From Alkaliphilus sp. (GTDB lineage: Bacteria > Bacillota > Clostridia > Peptostreptococcales > NVVX01): DNA of 37,478 nucleotides. The DNA is taken from NCBI GenBank assembly GCA_002733545.1, contig NVVX01000014.1, positions 22,040 through 59,517 on the forward strand. The letters run 5' to 3'. Within the stretch, counting starts at the first letter, position 1; the number at the start of each line of letters is the position of its first letter. Both the position numbers and the translations under genes were made by a program. Shown here piece by piece: positions 9,698 to 16,613 of the stretch. Under the pieces are notes generated by a model, which saw only the letters and a program-made list of their open reading frames with translations, did not search any database and was not told the origin of the DNA.

Positions 9698-9731
9698 CTT
9701 GTACATTTAGAGGTAATTGAAAATGTACAAG
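9698..9731. repeat. 11-bp perfect inverted repeat CTTGTACATTT / AAATGTACAAG, 12-nt loop
   Basis: 9698-9708 and 9721-9731 are reverse complements. Confidence 0.75.
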
Positions 9732-9735
9732 GGTC

Positions 9736-10050
9736 TTTGACACTTGCAGAAAATCTAAAAACGCTACAAGTCAGTTAAATGGCTATTTTTTTTGCCTTTT
9801 TTGTCAATTTTATCGCTCTTTTTATTGCGTACCTTTTCATGCTGTGGTATAACGTAGGTATGGAGGTCGATATTTATGAGGTTAAAGATTTCAAAGTCTA
9901 AAAATGCTTCATCACTTTATGTCATTAAAGATATTAATGTAAAAGGTAAACGTACTACAAAAATTGTTGAAAAACTTGGGACTGTTGATGAGTTAAAGAA
10001 AAAATTAGATTGAGCAGAACTTATTTTCTTGTTATGTCAAGTTTGTCAAA
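9736..10050 (+). mobile_element. Candidate internally deleted insertion-sequence relic
   Basis: Left TTTGACACTTG (9736) and, on the opposite strand, right TTTGACAAACTTG (10050-10038) resemble terminal inverted repeats; enclosed transposase-like N-terminal fragment at 9876-10013. Confidence 0.4.
9876..10013 (+). pseudogene. N-terminal fragment of an IS1634-like transposase
   Basis: SD GGAGGT then MRLKISKSKNASSLYVIKDINVKGKRTTKIVEKLGTVDELKKKLD*; resembles the start of IS1634-type transposases from memory; stops at 45 aa. Confidence 0.55.
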
Positions 10051-10052
10051 AG

Positions 10053-11648
10053 TTAATTGAGGATTATGCTGTACATCATCATTAAAAAAATAAATATAAC
10101 TAGCAAAATATTAGCGTTTTGAAACGAAATATCAAACCGTCTAATATTTTTGATGATTTTAGAGTCTTTACTTACAAAAAAGTAATGTATGGCATATGCA
10201 AATATAAAATTTATTGAGAATTTCAAAAGGTTTATTGCAAAGCCTATATTTGAAGTTCTTAAATTTTTCATATCAAGTGAATTAGATTGCCATGAAAAAT
10301 ACACTCCTGTCAAAATTATAACTACAATAACTAATGCCAATGATATGTTTTCTAATAAAAATTTCTTTTTTACACGCTTCCCATATCCAAAGAATATTTT
10401 AGACATTTTAATATATATCACTATAGAACCAATGTTGATAACGTTATGCATTATGACAGCAATATGATTACCTCTAAATCCTCCTTCAATCATGTTTTTA
10501 CTCATTTGTATAGTAGTAAATGGAGAACCTATAATGACTAACATCCCTATAATAAAGAAAAAAGAAGTAACTGGAAGTCTCTTAAACACTCCTCTAATTT
10601 CAGAAATTTTACTACTCTTATATTCTTTGATAACAATTCCTGCTGCCATGAAAAGAGAAAATTTTACCAATGCGTGGTTAAGTATATGTATAATACCACC
10701 ATTATACATCGTTTCTTCAAATCCACTTATTCCTATTAGTATAATTCCTACATGTGTAATAGTTGAAAAACCAAGCATTTGTTTAATATCATTTTGACTA
10801 ATTGCAAAGATTATGCCTAATATAGTGGTAACAAAACCTAAAGTCATAAAAAAAACTGTAAAATCATGCAAATTGAACATTTCGCTCAACCGAATAAAGC
10901 CGTATAATCCTGACTTTACAAGCAAACCTGAAAGCAAAGCCGATATTGAATTTGGAGCCGCACCGTGGGCTCGTGGCAACCAAGTATACACTGGGAAAAA
11001 AGCAGATTTAACGCCCATACTTACCATAAAAAAAATATAAGCTACGACTATAAAACCTTCACCTTTTATTATTTCTAATGCTTCTCTGATTGCAATCATA
11101 TTTAGTGTCCCTGTTGTTTTATATACTATGATAAGTCCTATTAAATATAGCAAAATTCCGACTGAATTGAATAATAAATAGTACAATCCCGCTTTAAGAG
11201 AGAACCCATCTTTTTTAAATATTATTAGTATGGATGATATCACTGTTGCAATTTCAATAAAGACAAAGAAACTAAATATATCGTTAGATTGAATTAATCC
11301 CAAAAATACGCCTTGTAGAAACAAGAGAAAAAATAAAAATACACTATCATTTTTTCTTTGTCTCCAATCATAAATTAAAACTACCCACCACAAAAATATT
11401 GAAAGTGAAACAAATAAAAAAGATAACAAATCATTTCTTAATGCAATACCTATGTTCTGATGCCACCCTCCTATTTGCAAAATATGAACTGATTCTACGG
11501 ATAAAAAACCATAGTAATTAATAACTAAATATGTAAGTGTTGTTTGAGATATAAACACACTATAATTAACTAATTTACTTTTGGAAATATACACAATAAT
11601 TGCAGTTAAGATAGGAATGGCAATTATATATATTGGGATTAGTTCCAT
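10053..11648 (-). CDS. mnhD: Mrp/Mnh-type antiporter subunit D (NuoN-like; MbhH equivalent)
   Basis: Multi-TM protein with VKSAFFPVYTWLPRAHGAAPNSISALLSGLLVKSGLYGFIRL and DIKQMLGFSTITHVG motifs. Confidence 0.9.
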   Translation of the reverse strand: MELIPIYIIAIPILTAIIVYISKSKLVNYSVFISQTTLTYLVINYYGFLSVESVHILQIGGWHQNIGIALRNDLLSFLFVSLSIFLWWVVLIYDWRQRKNDSVFLFFLLFLQGVFLGLIQSNDIFSFFVFIEIATVISSILIIFKKDGFSLKAGLYYLLFNSVGILLYLIGLIIVYKTTGTLNMIAIREALEIIKGEGFIVVAYIFFMVSMGVKSAFFPVYTWLPRAHGAAPNSISALLSGLLVKSGLYGFIRLSEMFNLHDFTVFFMTLGFVTTILGIIFAISQNDIKQMLGFSTITHVGIILIGISGFEETMYNGGIIHILNHALVKFSLFMAAGIVIKEYKSSKISEIRGVFKRLPVTSFFFIIGMLVIIGSPFTTIQMSKNMIEGGFRGNHIAVIMHNVINIGSIVIYIKMSKIFFGYGKRVKKKFLLENISLALVIVVIILTGVYFSWQSNSLDMKNLRTSNIGFAINLLKFSINFIFAYAIHYFFVSKDSKIIKNIRRFDISFQNANILLVIFIFLMMMYSIILN

Positions 11649-11652
11649 CTCA

Positions 11653-11985
11653 TCACTCCGTTTCCATCAGTTCTTTCCAATTAATTGTTCCGTAATGATG
11701 AAATAATTTTATGCTCATCATCAATAGCAATGATGTAACTGATGCACCTATCACTATAGTTGTAATCATGAGTGCTTGTGGTAGAGGATCAACCATCATA
11801 TTAATTTCACCAGGTAAGATTGGCACTTTTGCATTTTTAAAATTTACTAGGTCTAAAAATAGTAGAATAATCGAGCCTTGAAGTATATTTAGAAATATTA
11901 TTGATTTGATAATGTTTTTACTCACACATAATCCATATATAGACAAAAATATAATGAAAAAGCCTAAAACAATCGTTATTTCCAC
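11653..11985 (-). CDS. mnhC: Mrp/Mnh antiporter subunit C (NuoK-like)
   Basis: LPQALMITTIVIGASVTSLLLMMSIKLFHHYGTIN; small 3-TM protein in the correct operon position. Confidence 0.88.
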   Translation of the reverse strand: MEITIVLGFFIIFLSIYGLCVSKNIIKSIIFLNILQGSIILLFLDLVNFKNAKVPILPGEINMMVDPLPQALMITTIVIGASVTSLLLMMSIKLFHHYGTINWKELMETE

Positions 11986-12390
11986 TTACTTTCCCTCCTC
12001 TACGAACAAACTAAATATTAATGTTAAGCCAGAAGCTACTTTTAAACCTATTAATAGATTAATTGAAACTAAGAAATACCTTCTTATATTTTCATGATAA
12101 TCTAGTGGAAAAAAGTTTGTTAGTATTTGACCTCTTGTAATCAAACTAAGTGAGGATATGATTAGTATTGTGACAAACAGATATTTTTCAAATTTAGTCA
12201 GTATTTTCACGTTAGTTTCATTGTAATGCTTGATGAATAGAGTTGAAAGAAATGCAGTTGCTAAAACTACTCCACCTTGAAATCCTCCTCCTGGACTTCT
12301 GTCACCAAAAATAATTATATAAAAACCAAATAAGAGCATTAATGGATATAATATGCTACAAACAGTTTCAATTATTTCAGAATTTTTCAT
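11986..12390 (-). CDS. mnhB: Mrp/Mnh antiporter subunit B
   Basis: LLFGFYIIIFGDRSPGGGFQGGVVLATAFL motif of MnhB. Confidence 0.9.
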   Translation of the reverse strand: MKNSEIIETVCSILYPLMLLFGFYIIIFGDRSPGGGFQGGVVLATAFLSTLFIKHYNETNVKILTKFEKYLFVTILIISSLSLITRGQILTNFFPLDYHENIRRYFLVSINLLIGLKVASGLTLIFSLFVEEGK

Positions 12391-12413
12391 GCTATTACCT
12401 CCAAAATCTAATA

Positions 12414-12680
12414 CTAGTCATTTCTTTGTACCATAAACAGAACTCCAGTTGCTGCAATTAATAATAATGCTGCTTCAAATATTGTATCTAGCAGTCTGTA
12501 GTCTAAGTAAACAGCAGCGACTAAATTTTTAGAGCTAGTTTCACTAAATGCATTCTTCAACAAATATTCACGCGTAAACTCATTAGTAAATTTACTAATG
12601 TCGGTTAGTGAAGTAATTGTATATATAAATATAAAAAGCAATAATAAGATAATTATTATCTTTTTACTCATTACTTTCAT
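12414..12680 (-). CDS. Small membrane protein, MbhE-like (distal MrpA C-terminal segment)
   Basis: Position between the DUF4040-like subunit and MnhB; YLDYRLLDTIFEAALLLIAATGVLFMV. Confidence 0.7.
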   Translation of the reverse strand: MKVMSKKIIIILLLLFIFIYTITSLTDISKFTNEFTREYLLKNAFSETSSKNLVAAVYLDYRLLDTIFEAALLLIAATGVLFMVQRND

Positions 12681-13218
12681 CTCCTAGCAATTTTAATAAC
12701 AAAATATTATCATATTCCCGTATCATCGCATCTAGTTTGTTTAGCAGGAGACTACTCCTTCTACCCTTCAAAATATACACGTCGTTTTCTATGTCTTTTT
12801 CAACGATTAAATCTACTGCTGTTTTTTTAAAAATACCAGTTATATTTTGTTCAAATTCAAAGTGGTTGTCAAAAATAATTGTCAAATTCAGCTTATAGCT
12901 CTCTGTGAATTCCTTCAAGATAGCATATCCATACCCACAGAGCTCTCCTTCTTTGGAGTTAATAAAATCGTCATTCACCTTACTAATGACTACATACTCC
13001 TTTTGCTTAGATATTGAAATGATGAATATCAAGGGCAAAATTGCACTCCCAATTGCAATCTCGGCTAAAGCAACGTCAGGTGCGTTGTTATAAAAATATA
13101 AAAAGGCAAGAATCAACGAAAAAACTGAAAAGAAAACAATAGTATTCAATATCTTTTTTTCTTTTATTATAATTATTACAATTACCAATATGGTAATATA
13201 TAATATAATCTCAGACAT
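12664..13218 (-). CDS. MbhD/DUF4040-like subunit with a soluble C-terminal extension
   Basis: FFSVFSLILAFLYFYNNAPDVALAEIAIGSAILPLIFIISI core followed by about 105 aa without TM character. Start set at MSEIILY (SD AGAGGTG); ORF track starts at 13266. Confidence 0.75.
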   Translation of the reverse strand: MSEIILYITILVIVIIIIKEKKILNTIVFFSVFSLILAFLYFYNNAPDVALAEIAIGSAILPLIFIISISKQKEYVVISKVNDDFINSKEGELCGYGYAILKEFTESYKLNLTIIFDNHFEFEQNITGIFKKTAVDLIVEKDIENDVYILKGRRSSLLLNKLDAMIREYDNILLLKLLGDESNE

Positions 13219-13219
13219 T

Positions 13220-13519
13220 TTAGACACCTCTTTTTTCTGCAGGATAGAGTGGTAGTCCATTATCATAAGCAGATTTTACTATCATATGAGTACTCACAGG
13301 ATTGCTTATCATAAAGAAAAAAAGAACAACAAATAGTTTAAGTGTTATTAGTTCAAATCCTGTTCTAATCATAATTGCAAAAATTATTGTAATAAAAGCT
13401 ACTGTATCAATTTTACTGCTTACCAAAAAACGTGTGTAAATATTATGGAATCTAAACAGTCCTATTATTCCAAAAACAATGTATATCCACGACAAAATTA
13501 AGAGTCCTTTATATATCAC
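13220..13519 (-). CDS. mnhG: Mrp/Mnh antiporter subunit G
   Basis: GIIGLFRFHNIYTRFLVSSKIDTVAF...FFFMISNPVSTHMIVKSAY. Confidence 0.88.
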   Translation of the reverse strand: MIYKGLLILSWIYIVFGIIGLFRFHNIYTRFLVSSKIDTVAFITIIFAIMIRTGFELITLKLFVVLFFFMISNPVSTHMIVKSAYDNGLPLYPAEKRGV

Positions 13520-13776
13520 TTATGTCTCCCCCCAGTACGAACAAATTTTGATAACAAGGCAATGCAAAGAAAGCCGATTAAAGCAAAAGTTATAGCAATA
13601 TCAATGTAGAACATGTTATCTGTTTTAACGCCGTATATAATAATAACCAACACAATTTTTGCATTAATTAAGTTTAACGAAAGCAGACGATCCCATATAG
13701 TTGGACCAAGAATAAGTCTTACCATAGTTATAATTATTGCAGCTATAAGAACCCAATACGTTATGTTAATGAACAT
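13516..13776 (-). CDS. mnhF: Mrp/Mnh antiporter subunit F
   Basis: VRLILGPTIWDRLLSLNLINAKIVLVIIIYG...DIAITFALIGFLCIALLSKF. Confidence 0.88.
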   Translation of the reverse strand: MFINITYWVLIAAIIITMVRLILGPTIWDRLLSLNLINAKIVLVIIIYGVKTDNMFYIDIAITFALIGFLCIALLSKFVRTGGRHK

Positions 13777-13830
13777 GTAATCATTCCCAATCTAGAGAAA
13801 TTTTATTTGTTTTATTGTTTTAGACTTCAG

Positions 13831-14304
13831 TTAAAAAAAGAATCTTTGAAATGTCTTCTTTATATCTTCTGCAATCAGTTTGCCATTTTGTTTGTCGTCT
13901 TTTATTGAAAGAACTGTCAACAGGCTACTTTCTTTGTTTATTGTAATGGTTCCAGGAGTTAACGTAATAGAATTTGCAATTAATGTTACAATGTATGGAT
14001 CTTTGATATCTAATTTCAAATTAAATATTATAGGCTCCTCTTTCTTTTTAATAATCATAGGAATTAGATGAAAAGAAGCTAAATATATTTCATATATTAG
14101 AAACAAAAAATATTTGACCATTTTAAATAATGAAAGATCAAATATTTTTATAGATTCTAAAAAAACATTCTTAGATAGATAGATTACCAAAAAACATATT
14201 AGTAACCCTATTAACGCGTTTTCTATTGAAAAATCCAAGCTAAATAAAAACCAAAAAGTATAAAGAAAAGCTAATAAGTGCAAGTGTCTTATTTGTAGTT
14301 TCAT
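13831..14304 (-). CDS. mnhE: Mrp/Mnh antiporter subunit E
   Basis: Y..ANSITLTPGTITI motif typical of MnhE; start set at MKLQIRHL (SD AAGGGTG) rather than 14361. Confidence 0.85.
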   Translation of the reverse strand: MKLQIRHLHLLAFLYTFWFLFSLDFSIENALIGLLICFLVIYLSKNVFLESIKIFDLSLFKMVKYFLFLIYEIYLASFHLIPMIIKKKEEPIIFNLKLDIKDPYIVTLIANSITLTPGTITINKESSLLTVLSIKDDKQNGKLIAEDIKKTFQRFFF

Positions 14305-14386
14305 TTTGCAACACCCTTTATGTATGGTATTTTCAAGACAGTCCATTTCTGCAATTAACATTTAAAGTATTTAATTGATACTAAAT

Positions 14387-14415
14387 ATTATATAGCAATG
14401 TATCCCTTTTTACAA
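14387..14415 (-). promoter_or_regulatory. Candidate promoter of the Mrp operon (TTGTAA-N17-TATAAT)
   Basis: Plus strand attata 14387-14392 and ttacaa 14410-14415, spacer 17. Confidence 0.5.
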
Positions 14416-14454
14416 TGATAAAACTGTTTGTTAATTCTTTGACTATTCTTTCAA

Positions 14455-14482
14455 TTGCAACCGAAAAGTATTATGATATAAG
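14455..14482 (+). promoter_or_regulatory. Possible residual divergent promoter (TTGCAA-N16-TATAAG) upstream of the hydrogenase relic
   Basis: TTGCAA 14455-14460, TATAAG 14477-14482. Confidence 0.3.
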
Positions 14483-14557
14483 TATAAGTAATTGTAATAG
14501 TAAATTAATATATTTAATGGTTATTCAAAATAATCTTATTGTAGTCATTAACCACCT

Positions 14558-14767
14558 TTGAAAGGTTTGCCAATGATTACTTCATGTAGTCCTGGATGGA
14601 TAAATTATATTGAGGGTTTTCATCCTGATTTACTCGAACATCTTTCAACCTGTAAGTCGCCCCAACAAATGTTTGGTGCTCTCTCCAAAAACTATCCTAG
14701 TGGATGCATTGGTGGTGGTGGACAACCTATCAGTTCTACTAAAAAAATAGTCACCAAATGTATATAA
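14558..14767 (+). pseudogene. [FeFe]-hydrogenase H-cluster domain relic (L1 and L3 motifs fused, L2 missing)
   Basis: LPMITSCSPGWINYIEGFHPDLLEHLSTCKSPQQMFGALSKNY (L1 region) joined directly to PSGCIGGGGQPIS (L3 motif); only 69 aa, no L2 and no FeS-cluster N-terminal domains. Confidence 0.85.
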
Positions 14768-14799
14768 GTTAAAAATTTAACCTGAAACACATCTGTAGC

Positions 14800-14840
14800 T
14801 TCGCAAGCTTTTTTGCAAATTTTCGCAACTTATTCTGCAA
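14800..14840. repeat. Four tandemly spaced TYGCAA/CTGCAA motifs, candidate transposase-binding end sites
   Basis: TTCGCAA 14800, TTTGCAA 14812, TTCGCAA 14822, TCTGCAA 14834; spacings 12, 10, 12 bp. Confidence 0.45.
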
Positions 14841-14850
14841 AAACACCGCT

Positions 14851-15885
14851 TTATTCAACTTCTTTATTCTCTCTCGTAAGCACCAAATTCTCTAACAGAC
14901 TTTCTTTAAGTTTTTTCGTATCCGCAAAGTCTATATGACCCATATACCCAGCCATAACTCTTTTTACTTCTTCTAATGTCATTTCACCTTTTCTATATTT
15001 CTCGCCTATAATCTTTAAAACCTTCTTTATCCTTCTTTTTGTCTGTGACTTAATAAGAATGTGAGTTGACCACACCCTATATCCTAAAAATGTTACACCT
15101 CTATTAGCTGGGAAAACTTGCGTTTTGCTGTTTGTTTTCAGGTGCAATTCTAAGTCTATATAATCCTCTATACACGCTCTTGTCTGGTGCAATTCTTCTT
15201 TGTTCGAGCCGAGAATAATGAAGTCGTCCATGTATCTTATGTAGTATTTAATTCCTAAGTCTTCTTTCGCAAAATGATCCAACTCGTTCAGGTACGTATT
15301 TGCTAATAATTGTGATGTCAGAGCCCCAATCCCTAGCCCTTTAATCCCTTCGTTGATTTCTATGATCAACTTTAGTAACCACAGCAGGTCAGGATCTTTT
15401 ATTTTCTTCTCGACAATTTGGTATAGAGTTTCTTGAACAATCGAAGGAAAGTATTTTGCAATATCAGCCTTCAAACAATAAACTTTTCCAAACTTTTTTT
15501 CTGCTTCTTTCAGATTATTTTGGAGCTTCGTAACTGCTGCATGTGTCCCTTTGCCTTGTCTACACGCATAATTATCGCTTATAAATGTATCATCGAATAT
15601 AGGCTCTATTATGTTGTTTATAGCGTGATGCAGGACTCTGTCGTAGAAAGCTGGCGCAGAAATCAGTCTTTTCTTTGGAAAATAAGAATAAAAATCTCTA
15701 ATCGGTCGCGGTTTGTATGTTTTCCAAATGAGTTCATTCTGTAAATTTATTAGGCTTTCTTCAAGATTTTCTGTGTATTTTAAAACTTCTCTATCATATC
15801 TTTTGTTTTTTCTGGCCTTTAGGTACGCTAGATGCAAATTTTTAAAATCGTATATTTTTTCATATAGATGACCATGTCTTTTCAA
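14851..15885 (-). CDS. Diversity-generating retroelement reverse transcriptase
   Basis: 344 aa; KKRLISAPAFYDRVLHHAI, SDNYACRQGKGTHAAV, LKADIAKYFPSI, GLGIGALTSQLLANTYLNELDHF, YIRYMDDFIILG, TFLGYRVW; compact DGR-type RT beside TR and Avd. Confidence 0.95.
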   Translation of the reverse strand: MKRHGHLYEKIYDFKNLHLAYLKARKNKRYDREVLKYTENLEESLINLQNELIWKTYKPRPIRDFYSYFPKKRLISAPAFYDRVLHHAINNIIEPIFDDTFISDNYACRQGKGTHAAVTKLQNNLKEAEKKFGKVYCLKADIAKYFPSIVQETLYQIVEKKIKDPDLLWLLKLIIEINEGIKGLGIGALTSQLLANTYLNELDHFAKEDLGIKYYIRYMDDFIILGSNKEELHQTRACIEDYIDLELHLKTNSKTQVFPANRGVTFLGYRVWSTHILIKSQTKRRIKKVLKIIGEKYRKGEMTLEEVKRVMAGYMGHIDFADTKKLKESLLENLVLTRENKEVE

Positions 15886-16050
15886 TGCCTACCCCCTTTT
15901 TTTTAGAGCGGACGTTCTTCGAGCAAGTGCCTACCAAACGCCCTCTCAGATACTGCATGTATTTACCTCTACAGGAAGGTGATAAACCCCTTTCTCTTCG
16001 TGCACTGGATGCAGACCCATAGGTCTACATCTTCTGGCTTTGAAGACAGA

Positions 16051-16157
16051 GCGGAGCGAAACCCGATGTTCGTGTTCACGTTCGAGCGAACGTTGTTCAA
16101 ATTCAACGCGAAAACTCCAGCACTGGACGAATTGTTCCAATTGCCACCACGTAACGG
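16051..16157 (-). repeat. DGR template repeat (TR)
   Basis: Sense strand CCGTTACGTGGTGGCAATTGGAACAATTCGTCCAGTGCTGGAGTTTTCGCGTTGAATTTGAACAACGTTCGCTCGAACGTGAACACGAACATCGGGTTTCGCTCCGC; aligns to VR at +579. Confidence 0.95.
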
Positions 16158-16180
16158 CATATACGGTCTACCACCTGTGC

Positions 16181-16549
16181 TTAATTGCTCTTTTTTATCC
16201 ATCCCCCTAGTATTCTGCCAAGTTCTGCTATTTTCTCAGATATGTTTTTGTACTTGTTGAATGAAAGAAAAGGGCTTCCGTTCGCCTTGCTAGTCAACTC
16301 GCTAGCAAGGCGGAACATTGTTTTTAGATACTGTAATTCAATGTCTATATCTCTTAAAGTTGTCTTTTTGTGATACTTTTTACTAGCCGCAATGAGCATT
16401 TTAAGAATGTTATGCATGCTATTTTTTATATCCGCTGCCATGGTATGCTTTTCGGATTTTGGAAACTCACCTAAGCAAATGTAAACATACCTAATTAAGT
16501 CGTACATCTTTTGTGTTATGATCATTGACTCGTGTTTTTCTTCTGTCAT
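16181..16549 (-). CDS. avd: DGR accessory variability determinant (Avd-like four-helix-bundle protein)
   Basis: 122 aa, helical, basic (GEFPKSEKHTMAADIKNSMHNILKMLIAASKK...TTLRDIDIELQYLKTMFRLA); lies between target gene and TR. Confidence 0.88.
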   Translation of the reverse strand: MTEEKHESMIITQKMYDLIRYVYICLGEFPKSEKHTMAADIKNSMHNILKMLIAASKKYHKKTTLRDIDIELQYLKTMFRLASELTSKANGSPFLSFNKYKNISEKIAELGRILGGWIKKSN

Positions 16550-16613
16550 TTCTCACCTCGCGCTTGTCCTCGCTATCGCTCAGACATCAGATTTCATGTT
16601 TTCAGATACCATA

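Noticed and set aside
14851-15885. Group II intron or retron RT
   Set aside because: No intron maturase/HNH domains or msr/msd; TR/VR pair and Avd are present and the RT is compact, so DGR is the better call.
15946-16260. ORFs 15946-16140(-), 15969-16202(-) and 15979-16260(+) as genes
   Set aside because: They overlap TR and the avd end; openness follows from TR homology to a coding sequence. Retained only as an observation.
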